From Mycolicibacterium crocinum (GTDB taxonomy: Bacteria > Actinomycetota > Actinomycetes > Mycobacteriales > Mycobacteriaceae), in the NCBI RefSeq assembly GCF_022370635.2, contig NZ_CP092362.2:3162001-3226000 (forward strand): a stretch of 64,000 nucleotides of DNA, given 5' to 3'. Below the pieces are notes generated by a model. It had not been told where the DNA came from and searched no databases. It saw only the letters and a program-made list of their open reading frames with translations. Positions 1 to 8,886 of the stretch are shown piece after piece (within the stretch, counting starts at the first letter, position 1; each line of letters opens with the position of its first letter). Both the position numbers and the translations under genes were made by a program.

Positions 1-1377
1 ACATACCCGGGCATCGGCGTGGACACGCCGTCGGCGTACTACTCGCTGTCTCGGGAAGTGAACCCGGACTGGTCGAACTACTACCCCGAAGGTGCCGAAT
101 ACCAGGCCTATCTGGTAGCCCTGGCCGACAAACACGACCTGCGCCGCCACATCCGGTTCGGTACTGAAGTGGAAGCGCTGTGGTGGGACGAGCAACGCCA
201 GCAGTGGCAGATCCACTCACGCGCCGCCAACGGCGTCCGAAGCGTCGACTATGCCAGCGTCGTCGTCACCGCGGCCGGGTACCTCAACCGGCCCCGCTTT
301 CCGGACCTCAAGGGCCGAGAGACGTTCGCCGGAACCAGTATTCACTCAGCCCAGTGGGACCCCACACTCGACCTGACCGGCAAGAGGGTGGCCGTCATCG
401 GGGCTGGGTGTACCGCCGTGCAGATCGTCGACGCCTGCGTTGACGAAGTCGAACACCTCACGGTGTTCCAACGGCAGCCGCACTGGGTGGCACCCCGCAA
501 GCGTCTCTCCGATGAGGTGCCCGAGCACCGGCGCTATCTGGGCCGGGTGCTCCCGTTCTATGCCATGTGGCACCGGCTCAAGTCGTACTGGGGCACCGCC
601 GACAACAACTATCCGATCATCCTGCAGGACCCCGAGTGGTCGAAGACGCACCTGTCGATCTCCCCGGCCAACGATGTCTTGCTGCAGATGTGCTTGGACT
701 ACATCGACCGCATGTTCGGGGCCGGAACGGAATTGGCCCGCAAGGTCACACCCGACTTCGCACCCTATGGCAAGCGCATCATTCGCGATCCCGGTGGCTA
801 TTACGCCGCGCTGACCCGCGAGCATGTCGACGTCGAAGCCAGTGAACCCGCCGAGGTGAACGCCGACGGGATTGTGACCGCCGACGGCCGCCAGATCGAC
901 CTCGACGTCATCGTCTACGCCACCGGATACCATCTCGACTTCTTGTCCACCGTCGACATTCGCGGCCGGGGCGGCAAGACGTTGGCGGGGGAGTGGGGGG
1001 ACAGTCCCCGCGCCTACCGTGGCGGAACCGTTCCAGGATTTCCGAATCTGTTCATCACATCGGCCCCCAACTACAGCCCCGGACACGGAGCGGGCGCCAA
1101 CTTCTCCATGGAGGTCCTCGCCCACTTTATCCTGGAGTGCTTGCAGCTCATGGCTTTACGCGGCGCGAGGACGATCGAAGTGACCGAGCGCGCGTTTGAA
1201 GAGTATGTCGCCGGTATCGACGAGGCGATGCAACGCACCGTGTGGTGCCACACCCCGAACGCCCACACCTACTACCGGTCGGAATCGGGTCGCGTCGTCG
1301 TCGCCACCCCGTACCGACTGGTCGACCTGTGGCAGCAGCACCGGGCTCCCGTTGAAGAGGATTTCGTCCTGCAATGA
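1..1377 (+). CDS. Flavin-containing / Baeyer-Villiger-type monooxygenase, 5' end outside window
   Basis: The frame is open from base 1 and reads T-Y-P-G-I-G-V-D-T-P, the segment that follows the FAD-binding glycine motif in this family, so the N-terminal Rossmann fold lies upstream of the window. Visible are the Baeyer-Villiger fingerprint F-A-G-T-S-I-H-S-A-Q-W (FxGxxxHxxxW) and the second dinucleotide motif VAVIGAGCTAVQ, which binds NADPH. Such enzymes insert oxygen next to a ketone, giving an ester or lactone. The stop overlaps the next start (ATGA), so it is co-transcribed with the following SDR. It is only distantly related to the two other monooxygenases in this window, which resemble each other closely. 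The substrate cannot be read from sequence. Confidence 0.9.
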   Translation, partial: TYPGIGVDTPSAYYSLSREVNPDWSNYYPEGAEYQAYLVALADKHDLRRHIRFGTEVEALWWDEQRQQWQIHSRAANGVRSVDYASVVVTAAGYLNRPRFPDLKGRETFAGTSIHSAQWDPTLDLTGKRVAVIGAGCTAVQIVDACVDEVEHLTVFQRQPHWVAPRKRLSDEVPEHRRYLGRVLPFYAMWHRLKSYWGTADNNYPIILQDPEWSKTHLSISPANDVLLQMCLDYIDRMFGAGTELARKVTPDFAPYGKRIIRDPGGYYAALTREHVDVEASEPAEVNADGIVTADGRQIDLDVIVYATGYHLDFLSTVDIRGRGGKTLAGEWGDSPRAYRGGTVPGFPNLFITSAPNYSPGHGAGANFSMEVLAHFILECLQLMALRGARTIEVTERAFEEYVAGIDEAMQRTVWCHTPNAHTYYRSESGRVVVATPYRLVDLWQQHRAPVEEDFVLQ

Positions 1378-2261
1378 GCCAGATCCTTGCCGGGAAGACG
1401 GCATTGGTAACCGGAAGCAGCCGTGGGATCGGGCGGGCGATCGCCCAGCGACTTGCCGCCGAAGGCGCCACCGTCGCGGTCACTGCCCGGGCCTACACCC
1501 CGTCGCCCTCGCTGCGGTCCGGTAACACCGAGGCTCTACCCGGCACCATCGAGGAGACCATCGGACTGATCGAAGAGGCTGGCGGGCAAGCTTTCGGTCT
1601 CGCCGCCGACCTGGAAGACCCGGCAGCGCGTGACGGATTGGTGGACGCGGTGGTGGACCGTACCGGCCGTATCGACATCGTGGTCAACAACGCGGGATTC
1701 GCCGACTATTCAGTGGTCGAGAGCATGTCCCTGGAAACGTTCGACCGAACCGTCGAGCACTACCTGAAAACACCGTTCGTCTTGACCAAAGCCGCAGTGC
1801 CCCACATGCGTCGGCAGGGGGCCGGTTGGATCGTCAACATCGGCTCGGTCACCGGAGTGGCACCGGCTCGGCCGTACCGTGACTACAACAAGGCCGCGGG
1901 CGACGTGATCTACGCGTCCTGCAAGGCCGCGTTGCACCGGTTCACCCAGGGCGTCGCGGCCGAGTTGCTCGACGCCAACATCGCGGTGAATTGTGTTGGC
2001 CCGTCGACCGCGGTGCGTACGCCTGGTGCGTCGTCCCTGATTCCGGACAGTTTTCCCACCGAGCCGGTCGAATACCTGGCCGAGACCGTCTTGGCGATGT
2101 GCCACCTGCCGGCCGAACAGCGCACGGGATTGGTGGCCTTCAGTTTGCATTACCCGTGGTCGCAAGGTCTTCCGGTGTATTCGCTGGACGGGCTCACCGC
2201 CTTGCCGCCACTGGAACCACCGGCGACCGCGAACCCGAATATTCTGCCCGCCGGGATCTGA
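1374..2261 (+). CDS. Short-chain dehydrogenase/reductase (SDR)
   Basis: A 295-residue classical SDR. It has the NAD(P)-binding TGSSRGIG near residue 14, the VNNAG strand motif, a serine in NIGSVTG and the catalytic Y-A-S-C-K (YxxxK). There is an insertion around residues 40-60 and a C-terminal extension of about 40 residues beyond the usual core. The ATG overlaps the stop of the upstream monooxygenase by 4 bp. Alcohol/ketone interconversion on the same pathway intermediate is a reasonable inference; the substrate is unknown. Confidence 0.9.
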   Translation: MSQILAGKTALVTGSSRGIGRAIAQRLAAEGATVAVTARAYTPSPSLRSGNTEALPGTIEETIGLIEEAGGQAFGLAADLEDPAARDGLVDAVVDRTGRIDIVVNNAGFADYSVVESMSLETFDRTVEHYLKTPFVLTKAAVPHMRRQGAGWIVNIGSVTGVAPARPYRDYNKAAGDVIYASCKAALHRFTQGVAAELLDANIAVNCVGPSTAVRTPGASSLIPDSFPTEPVEYLAETVLAMCHLPAEQRTGLVAFSLHYPWSQGLPVYSLDGLTALPPLEPPATANPNILPAGI

Positions 2262-2275
2262 AGAGCTGCCGGGCT

Positions 2276-3262
2276 TCAACTCAGGACGGGGCCGTCGATC
2301 CGGCAGAAGCTGTGACACACGCGGTCTCGGACGATCATGTCGGTTGTCTCGGGATCGAACCACCGATCCACCACAGCCCAATGGACGGGATGCATCAGGT
2401 AGGGGCCCATCAATCCGTCCACATCGGTGAACTCCTGCTCGAAGACGTGAGTCCAGCCAGTCCTCCCGATCGCCTCATCGACTCGGCTCAGTTGCCATGC
2501 CTGGATGGTGGACACATACCTGGGCATCATCGCCAGTTCTTGTTCGAATGCGCTGACCTGTTCCGCGGGAACCTCTGGCGGTACCCGCAGGAGCAACGCT
2601 CGGTACACCGAGCCGGCACCACGACACAGGGGAGTTCCCCGATACGTCACGCCGTTGACGTTGGTGATCGCCGGATCGCGCAATGCATCGTCGAAATCGC
2701 TTCGGGCCCAGGCATCGAGGTCTGGGAACCGAAGGTGGACCAGAATGTCACCGCCGTTGCGTGAGCCTGGTTCCGTCGGTTCAACCAGTGACCGCAGCGA
2801 CCCGGCGGTTTCGGCGGCCTTTCGCAGTGCGCTCAGCACCCGTCCGCGTTCATGCTCGGCAACATCCAGCAACCGAGTGACACCCACCGTCGGGCTCCCG
2901 CCGCGCGACTCCGGCATCGGCGCCGGGCTCTCGGTGCGGTCGATATCCTGGCTGCGCGTCGCGACGCTGCGGCTGCGCTCGACCACGAGCTCTGAGATGC
3001 CGTCCCACCAGCGTGCGACCGTCGGATCGGGCCGACCCTGCCAGGTCATCTGCCACCAGGCTTGGGGGCTGGGCAACGACCAGGTGATCGTGACGACGTT
3101 GGGGCGGTCGTCGAACAAGATCGGCGGGCTCACCAAGACATCGCGCAACTCCATGCCTCGGTCCCGGGCGCCGGGAGCGTAGCCGGACAGGTAGGAGTCG
3201 ATGAAAGTCTGTGCGCAACCCGGGGCGGTGACCACGCGGTCGACGATGAACACCTCGGCCAT
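2276..3262 (-). CDS. Dabb / dimeric alpha-beta barrel domain protein
   Basis: 328 residues with two ferredoxin-like halves. The C-terminal part (about 215-320) has the pattern of Dabb (stress-responsive A/B barrel) proteins: a beta strand VYRALLLRV, a helix, then a conserved WTHVFEQEFTDVDGL stretch and a histidine-containing HPVHWAVVDRW. The N-terminal half looks like a more divergent copy of the same fold. Such domains occur in small oxygenases, isomerases and cyclases. It is convergent with the SDR and divergent from the OYE gene, with about 100 bp between starts. The fold call is fairly good; the enzymatic role is unknown. Confidence 0.7.
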   Translation of the reverse strand: MAEVFIVDRVVTAPGCAQTFIDSYLSGYAPGARDRGMELRDVLVSPPILFDDRPNVVTITWSLPSPQAWWQMTWQGRPDPTVARWWDGISELVVERSRSVATRSQDIDRTESPAPMPESRGGSPTVGVTRLLDVAEHERGRVLSALRKAAETAGSLRSLVEPTEPGSRNGGDILVHLRFPDLDAWARSDFDDALRDPAITNVNGVTYRGTPLCRGAGSVYRALLLRVPPEVPAEQVSAFEQELAMMPRYVSTIQAWQLSRVDEAIGRTGWTHVFEQEFTDVDGLMGPYLMHPVHWAVVDRWFDPETTDMIVRDRVCHSFCRIDGPVLS

Positions 3263-3363
3263 GGTCGCGACGCTACGGTCCGTGGCCGCGGTGATCCGCA
3301 GCGGCTCCCGGCCAACGGGAAACCACCGTTGACCGCATGTGGCGCGGGCGCGATCGTGATCCG

Positions 3364-4575
3364 GTGAGCGATGTGTTCAGTCCGGCGCGCCTCGGCCCGG
3401 TAACCCTGCGCAACCGAGTGATCAAGGCCGCCACCTCCGAGGGACGCTCGCCACGAGGTGAGGTCACCGATGACTTGATCGCGTTCCACCTCACGTTCGC
3501 CGAGGGCGGTGTCGGCATGACGACAGTCGCCTACTGTTGCGTGTCGCCCCAGGGTGCCAGCGCGCCGGGTCAGATCGTGATGAGCAACGCGGCGCTTCCC
3601 GGCCTGCGCAGACTCACCGACGCCGTACACGGAGCCGGGTCAGCGATATCGGCGCAACTCGGACATGCCGGCGTGGTGGCACCACGTAAGCTCACCGGCG
3701 TTACGGCTGTGGCTCCCAGTCGATTCGTCAATCCCACGTCCATGGCGTACTGCCGAGCCATCACAGTCGAGGAAATCCGCACCGTCATCAAGCAATTCGG
3801 GGCCGCCGCGCAGGTGGCAGTCGACGCCGGATTCGATGCGGTCGAGCTCCATTTCGGCCATCTCTATCTGCCGAGTTCGTTCCTCAGTCCGCTCATCAAT
3901 CGGCGAAAAGATGCCTACGGCGGCAGTATCGACAACCGTTCGCGGCTGGTCCGCGAAATAGCCCAGCATGTTCGTGAAGTGACGGGCAACCAGATCGCGG
4001 TGATCGCCAAACTCGACATGGATGACGGCCTGCCCGGCAGCATTTGGATCGACGAGGCACTACGCACCGCACAGCTTCTCGACTCGGACGCCACCCTGGA
4101 TGCGTTGGAACTTACCCAGGGTTCGTCGGTGTACAAGCCGATGTACCTGTTCCGGGGAGACGTACCGGTCAAGGAGTTCGCCGGGGTCATGCCGCCCGCG
4201 CTGCGTCCCGCTGTTCGGCTGTTCGGTAAGCGGACGATGGGTGTGTATCCGTACCAGGACCTGTACATGCTGGATGCCGCGCGCCAATTCGTGCCGCTCA
4301 TGCGCAATACCAAGCTCATCCTGCTGGGTGGCATCACCGAGCGCGAGCATCTGGAGACGGGGCGGGCCGAGGGGTTTGACTTCTTCGCGATGGGGCGGGC
4401 GCTGCTGCGTGAGCCTGACCGGGTCAATTCGATGATTTCTCAACCGGATTCGCGTAGCCGATGCAACCACAACAACAAGTGCATGGTGACGGTCTTCGGC
4501 CGCACGCACTGTGTGCTCGACCCACTGCAGCGCTACGGCGCGGCAGTGCCGTCAGCGTCGGAGCAGCTCACCTAA
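3364..4575 (+). CDS. NADH:flavin oxidoreductase, Old Yellow Enzyme family
   Basis: A single-domain OYE-type TIM barrel that binds FMN and typically reduces activated C=C bonds. Seen are the N-terminal F-S-P-A-R-L-G-P-V-T-L-R-N-R motif, the QLGHAG strand, ELHFGHLYLPSSFLSPLINRR (the residues after the substrate-binding H in this family) and the C-terminal LGGITERE phosphate-binding region. I chose the GTG at 3364 because the family motif begins right after it; an upstream ATG at 3337 would add nine residues. Near the C-terminus a cysteine stretch (C-N-H-N-N-K-C, then C) recalls the 4Fe-4S site of larger relatives with one Cys replaced by Asn. The 3' end overlaps the convergent esterase gene by 24 bp. 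Confidence 0.9.
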   Translation: MSDVFSPARLGPVTLRNRVIKAATSEGRSPRGEVTDDLIAFHLTFAEGGVGMTTVAYCCVSPQGASAPGQIVMSNAALPGLRRLTDAVHGAGSAISAQLGHAGVVAPRKLTGVTAVAPSRFVNPTSMAYCRAITVEEIRTVIKQFGAAAQVAVDAGFDAVELHFGHLYLPSSFLSPLINRRKDAYGGSIDNRSRLVREIAQHVREVTGNQIAVIAKLDMDDGLPGSIWIDEALRTAQLLDSDATLDALELTQGSSVYKPMYLFRGDVPVKEFAGVMPPALRPAVRLFGKRTMGVYPYQDLYMLDAARQFVPLMRNTKLILLGGITEREHLETGRAEGFDFFAMGRALLREPDRVNSMISQPDSRSRCNHNNKCMVTVFGRTHCVLDPLQRYGAAVPSASEQLT

Positions 4576-5475
4576 CGAGCGGGCGGCCTCCCGGCGGGCC
4601 TGGTGGGCCAGGTCGAGCATCGGCATCGTCATGAAACCGTGGATGCCGCCCTCGAATGAACACCGCGTGGTCGGCGTCCCCGCCGCCGCCAGAGCATCTG
4701 CGTAGGCGAATCCTTCGTCGCGCAGCGGATCGTGGCCGGCCAGCACGACGACAGCCGGCGGCAGACCGGTCAGATCCGCCTGCAGTGGCGAGGCGTACGG
4801 ATGTCGACGGTCCTCGACGGTCGGCACGTATTGATCCCAATACCACTGAAGCGCCGGGCGCGGGTTGTAGTAGCCGCGGCCGTAACGTCGGTAGGACTCG
4901 GTGTCGAAGTCGGCGGCGATCACGGGATACAGCAGCAACTGCGCGGCGATGGTCACGGAGTCGCGATCCCGGGCCATCAGCGTGGTGACCGCGGCGAGGT
5001 TGCCGCCGGCGCTGTCCCCACCGACCGCGATCCGACTGGGATCGCCTCCGAGTTCGGCGGCATGCGCCGCCGCCCACAGGGTGGCGGCGCAGACGTCTTC
5101 GGCAGCGGTGGGCCACCTGTGCTCGGGGGCCAGTCGGTAGCCGACCGAGACCACCACGGCGGGAATCGAATTGGCGAGGTTGCGGCACAACCCGTCGTGG
5201 CTGTCGAGGTCGCAGAACACAAACCCGCCACCGTGGGCATACACGAGTATGGGCAGTGGCTCACTGGACTCAGGCCGGTAGATCCGGACACCGACGCGTC
5301 CACCCGCGACATCGATCTGGCGATCGGCGACGTGGAAAACCGGTTCGGGGTTCGGGTTCGGCACAAAACGGGCGCGGATCGCGGCGCGCGCTTCGGCTCC
5401 GGTCATCGTGTGCACGGGCGGAAACCCCGAGTCCAGGGTTTCGATCAGGCCTGCGATCTGAGGATCGAGAGTCAC
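4552..5475 (-). CDS. Alpha/beta hydrolase, hormone-sensitive-lipase-type esterase
   Basis: 307 residues, the normal length of the HSL (LipN/LipR-like) family. The oxyanion-hole motif HGGG is at 81-84, the nucleophile Ser155 in GDSAGG, Asp249 in GHDPLRDEG and His279 in GGIHGF, so the triad is complete. It hydrolyses short or medium acyl esters and could open esters or lactones made by the nearby Baeyer-Villiger monooxygenases; that link is inference. Its start overlaps the stop of the IclR gene by 4 bp, so the two form an operon on the minus strand. Confidence 0.92.
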   Translation of the reverse strand: MTLDPQIAGLIETLDSGFPPVHTMTGAEARAAIRARFVPNPNPEPVFHVADRQIDVAGGRVGVRIYRPESSEPLPILVYAHGGGFVFCDLDSHDGLCRNLANSIPAVVVSVGYRLAPEHRWPTAAEDVCAATLWAAAHAAELGGDPSRIAVGGDSAGGNLAAVTTLMARDRDSVTIAAQLLLYPVIAADFDTESYRRYGRGYYNPRPALQWYWDQYVPTVEDRRHPYASPLQADLTGLPPAVVVLAGHDPLRDEGFAYADALAAAGTPTTRCSFEGGIHGFMTMPMLDLAHQARREAARSLGELLRR

Positions 5476-6317
5476 GCCGGCTGCAGCGATGCCGATTCCC
5501 GTCCCATGGGTCGGGGAGCGGGGCCGACACGTAGCGGGCGCAGGGACTGCAGCGTTGGAGCGACACGGTCGGCACCGTCCTCAGCACTACGCCAGATACC
5601 CATCGCAGTCATTCTTACCGGCGCGACCAGTCGACTGTCGAACGCCATCCGGCTCATCGGTCCGCAGACCGAGACCGCGGCCACCGCCTGACCGGCCGGG
5701 CCGATAGGGGCCGCCACACAACCGAAGCCGGGCAGCGATTCCTCGCGTTCGAAGGCCACACCGTGCGCGCGGATCTTGGCCAGCTCAGCAACCAACTGGG
5801 GCGTCGTCGCGATCGAGAATCGGGTCTTGCGTTCGGTCAGGTCGACCTCCGTGATGTGGTTGTCGGCGAGGATCGCCTTTCCCACGGCCGTACAGTGGGC
5901 CGGCTGACGGCCGCCCACCCGGGTCGGGATCGCCCCGCCCATGTGATCACCGATCTTCTCCAGGTAGACCACATCCGATCCGTCGAGCACCGCAAGGTGC
6001 ACAACCAAACCGGTCGCTCGGTGCAGGTCGCGCAGCAACGGGATGGCGGCACGGTGAATGCGGTCTTGATGCAGAGCCAATGACCCCAGCTCAACCAGTC
6101 GCATCCCGAGCTCGTAGTCGCGGCCATCGCGGCGCAGCCAGCGCAACGCGACGAGGCGCTCGAGCATCCGGTGCGCGGACGACCGCGGCAGGCCCGTTCG
6201 GCGGACGATCTGTGCGAGCGTCAGTCGGCCCGGGCCGTCGAAAGCGTCCAAGACCAGCGAAATCCGGTCAATGACGGCGCTCGGCGTCTCGCCCGCCTTC
6301 TCGACAGCCATTGTCAT
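5472..6317 (-). CDS. IclR-family transcriptional regulator
   Basis: 281 residues with the IclR layout: an N-terminal winged helix-turn-helix (about 17-75, LTLAQIVRRTGLPRSSAHRML) and a C-terminal effector domain with GKAILA and a segment ending near P-G-F-G-C-V-A-A-P-I. The start is fixed by AGGAGG five bases upstream of the ATG. IclR proteins commonly control aromatic and other catabolic operons, so this is the best candidate local regulator of the cluster. The upstream AT-rich region holds two short palindromes (6341-6371) that could be its operator. Confidence 0.93.
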   Translation of the reverse strand: MTMAVEKAGETPSAVIDRISLVLDAFDGPGRLTLAQIVRRTGLPRSSAHRMLERLVALRWLRRDGRDYELGMRLVELGSLALHQDRIHRAAIPLLRDLHRATGLVVHLAVLDGSDVVYLEKIGDHMGGAIPTRVGGRQPAHCTAVGKAILADNHITEVDLTERKTRFSIATTPQLVAELAKIRAHGVAFEREESLPGFGCVAAPIGPAGQAVAAVSVCGPMSRMAFDSRLVAPVRMTAMGIWRSAEDGADRVAPTLQSLRPLRVGPAPRPMGRESASLQPA

Positions 6318-6340
6318 GAGGGCCTCCTAGCTTCAGCAGC

Positions 6341-6371
6341 ATGCCAACCAGGCATATGACTATTAGTAATA
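6341..6371. promoter_or_regulatory. Candidate IclR operator/promoter region: two palindromes
   Basis: Just upstream of the IclR start there is ATGCC-AACCA-GGCAT (6341-6355) and a perfect 11-bp palindrome TATTAGTAATA (6361-6371) inside an unusually AT-rich stretch (about 6357-6380). The low G+C in a GC-rich genome marks a likely promoter, and the palindromes suggest autoregulation. This is inference from symmetry and position; no match to a known consensus is claimed. Confidence 0.4.
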
Positions 6372-6503
6372 TAGTTTTAGCACAGGGTTGTGCGCGCTGT
6401 CACATGAAACGCCGTCGGAAGTTGGCGGTCACCGCAAGACCTCGCGGCGCGTGCGGCAGCACTGGAGCACCGCGAGTCGGAGGGAAAATCGGGTCGGGTT
6501 GAG

Positions 6504-7973
6504 CTATGCGCTCGAAGCCGCACGACCCGCGCGACGGCCGTAGAAGCTGCCGTCACCGAGTGAGATACCGCTGGCGTAACCCCAGGCCGCCAGTCCTGCG
6601 GTGCAGCGCCCCGCGGCGAACAGTCCGGGGATGGGGTCCCCGCTCACGTGGAGAACTTCGCCGTCCAGTGACGTCATCAGACCGCCGAGGGTGAAACCAC
6701 CGCAGCTGGCTCTCAGATCGATCGCGCCGACCGGGAGGCCGATCGGTTTGAGCCACTCACGCTTTTTGTGCAGCAATGGATCTTCGCCGCGCGACGCCGC
6801 CTCGTTGTAGGCGCCGACCGTCGCCTGCAGGGAGCCGGGCGGCAGACCGATCTCGGCCTCCAGCTCGGCAACCGTCTCGCACACCCACGTCGCGGGCCGC
6901 TTGAGGAACGGGGTGGCCGACGTCGCCGCCATCGCTTCCTCCTGGGCGTCACCGTCGATGATTAGGTAGGCGGTGTCGTCCTGCCGGTACAGCGTTAACT
7001 GGCCGATCCTGCCGGAGTACATGTCCTCGGGGACGTAACGCTGACCGAAACCGTTGACCAGGACGCCGCGCACGGTCTGCTGGGGATCGATCAGGAACGC
7101 CACCTCCGTGGCATCCATGTGCGCCAGGTCCGCGCCGAGCGCCTGCGCCATCCGGATCGCGCGGCCGTCGTGTTGTTCGATCGACGCGGCGGGGCGTCCG
7201 GCGATCGCCGGGGCGAACTGTTTGACCATCGACTCGCTGTAGGCGAAGCTGCCCGCGGCCAGCATGACCCCGCGACGGGCGCGGACCCGCACCGTCTGGC
7301 CGTACTGCCGCGCCACCACGCCGGCCACCCGACCGTCGGATTCGACGATCAGCGTCTGCGCCCGCACGTCATAGACAGCTCGCACACCGAGCGACGTCGC
7401 GGTCTCGACCAGTGGCTTCATCAGCATGAAGCCGCCGCTCTTCTCGCCGGCCACCTTCCCGGTCATCTGCGGAATGTGTCCGCGCGGCGCGGGTTCGGCG
7501 ATCGTGTTGAACGGGTAGGCGTTCTCGCCGCCGGTGAACATCAGACCGTGATCGCCCGGCGGCTCCCAGCCGGGCTCACCCCAGAACTCCGGCTTGAACG
7601 GCACCCCGCATTCCGTCAGCCAGTCGAAGTGGGCGAGGCTGCCCTGGCAGTAGTCGGCGATGCGCTCCTCGTCGGCCCCCGGCCCCATCGCCACGTTGAG
7701 AAATGCCGCCATATTTTGCGGCGAATCATCGAAACCGCAGGCCTTTTGGATCGGCGTACCGCCGCCGAGGTAGATGAAGCCACCTGCCATCGCCGCGGCA
7801 CCGCCCCACGATCCGGTGCGTTCGAGGACCAGCACGTCGGCGCCGGAGCGCGCTGCTTCCACAGCGGCCGCGGCACCTGCGATGCCGTAGCCGATGATGA
7901 CGACATCGGCCTCGTGATCCCAGTTGTCGATCGACGACGCGGGGACCGGGTGGACGTCATCCTCGGCGGTCAT
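6504..7973 (-). CDS. FAD-dependent dehydrogenase, 3-ketosteroid-delta4(5alpha)-dehydrogenase-like (copy 1)
   Basis: 489 residues of the fumarate reductase/KstD flavoprotein superfamily. The FAD motif GYGIAGAAAAVEA is at 28-40 and the C-terminal FAD segment AAGRCTAGLAAWGYASG ends near residue 469. Tyr319, Tyr466 and Ser468 are present; from memory these are the catalytic positions of the Rhodococcus delta4(5alpha)-ketosteroid dehydrogenase. That favours this subgroup over the delta1 enzyme KstD, although fumarate-reductase-like activity on another substrate remains possible. The start overlaps the stop of the extradiol dioxygenase gene by 4 bp, so it is the last gene of a four-gene operon. A close paralogue lies at 17394-18851. 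Confidence 0.85.
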   Translation of the reverse strand: MTAEDDVHPVPASSIDNWDHEADVVIIGYGIAGAAAAVEAARSGADVLVLERTGSWGGAAAMAGGFIYLGGGTPIQKACGFDDSPQNMAAFLNVAMGPGADEERIADYCQGSLAHFDWLTECGVPFKPEFWGEPGWEPPGDHGLMFTGGENAYPFNTIAEPAPRGHIPQMTGKVAGEKSGGFMLMKPLVETATSLGVRAVYDVRAQTLIVESDGRVAGVVARQYGQTVRVRARRGVMLAAGSFAYSESMVKQFAPAIAGRPAASIEQHDGRAIRMAQALGADLAHMDATEVAFLIDPQQTVRGVLVNGFGQRYVPEDMYSGRIGQLTLYRQDDTAYLIIDGDAQEEAMAATSATPFLKRPATWVCETVAELEAEIGLPPGSLQATVGAYNEAASRGEDPLLHKKREWLKPIGLPVGAIDLRASCGGFTLGGLMTSLDGEVLHVSGDPIPGLFAAGRCTAGLAAWGYASGISLGDGSFYGRRAGRAASSA

Positions 7974-8878
7974 GGGCGCATGGCCGCCGGAAGGTCAGAC
8001 ACCCATTGATGTCCCCAATAGCTGTCGGCGGTGATTTCCTCTGCGGTGTAGCACATTTCGTCGACGCGCATCCCTTCGGTGCCGAATTCGATGTCCCAAT
8101 CACCAGGCGCGCGCACGTAGAACGACACCATCTTGTCGTTGGTGTGCCGACCCAGCGTCGACGATAGCTGAAACCCCTCGGCGTTGACCCGATCTAGGGC
8201 CTGACCCACTGCGTCGAGCGAGTCGACTTCTACCATCAGATGGATCAAGCCGGGATCGCGAAGGGTCTGCGCGGGGCAGATCGCGAGGCTGTGATGGCGT
8301 TGGTTGACGCCCATGAACCGCACGCGCACCGGTCCGAATTCGGGAGGGACCGGGACCCGGAACGCACCGCGTGACTTGAAGCCCAGCACTTCGGTGTAAA
8401 AGGTGAAGAGTCCGTCGACATCGAGGGCCGGAAGCACCACATGTCCCAAACCCTGCGTGCCGGTGACGAACCTGGCGCCGAACGGGGTCACCACGGGGGA
8501 GTGGTCGAGAACGGCACCGTGGAAGACCTCCAGCGAGGTTCCCGCCGGATCCTCGAAGGCGATGACTTCCTCGGCGCGCCTGCTATCTGCTTCCTCGAGC
8601 GACAACTGCTTGAACGGGACTCCCGCTGAATCGAGAGTGGTTTTGACCCGCTCCAGATCCGCGTGGTCACGCACTTCCCATCCGACCGTGACGATCTTGT
8701 CGACGTCGCCGGGCACAACGATGATGCGGGCGGCACGCTCATCCATCCGCAAGTACAGCGCTGAGGCGTCGGACCCGTTGCCTTGGGCAAAGCCGAGGAC
8801 GTCGAAGGCGAAATGTCGCCAGCGTTCGATATCGGACGCAGCTACGGTGACGTAGCCCAGACCTTTGATCAGATTCAT
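7970..8878 (-). CDS. hsaC: Extradiol catechol dioxygenase, HsaC/BphC type I (copy 1)
   Basis: 302 residues made of two vicinal-oxygen-chelate modules. Fe(II) ligands are visible in the second module: His146 (GLGHVVL), His213 (GLIHLMVEVDS) and Glu264 (DWDIEFG), with active-site His195/196, His245 and Tyr254. Length and spacing match the HsaC/BphC family, which cleaves a catechol ring next to the hydroxyls (meta cleavage). It sits 8 bp after the HsaA-like gene and overlaps the flavoprotein gene. The symbol gives family identity; this is probably a paralogue of the cholesterol-pathway hsaC, and its catechol substrate may differ. Confidence 0.9.
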   Translation of the reverse strand: MNLIKGLGYVTVAASDIERWRHFAFDVLGFAQGNGSDASALYLRMDERAARIIVVPGDVDKIVTVGWEVRDHADLERVKTTLDSAGVPFKQLSLEEADSRRAEEVIAFEDPAGTSLEVFHGAVLDHSPVVTPFGARFVTGTQGLGHVVLPALDVDGLFTFYTEVLGFKSRGAFRVPVPPEFGPVRVRFMGVNQRHHSLAICPAQTLRDPGLIHLMVEVDSLDAVGQALDRVNAEGFQLSSTLGRHTNDKMVSFYVRAPGDWDIEFGTEGMRVDEMCYTAEEITADSYWGHQWVSDLPAAMRP

Positions 8879-8886
8879 GGGATTCC

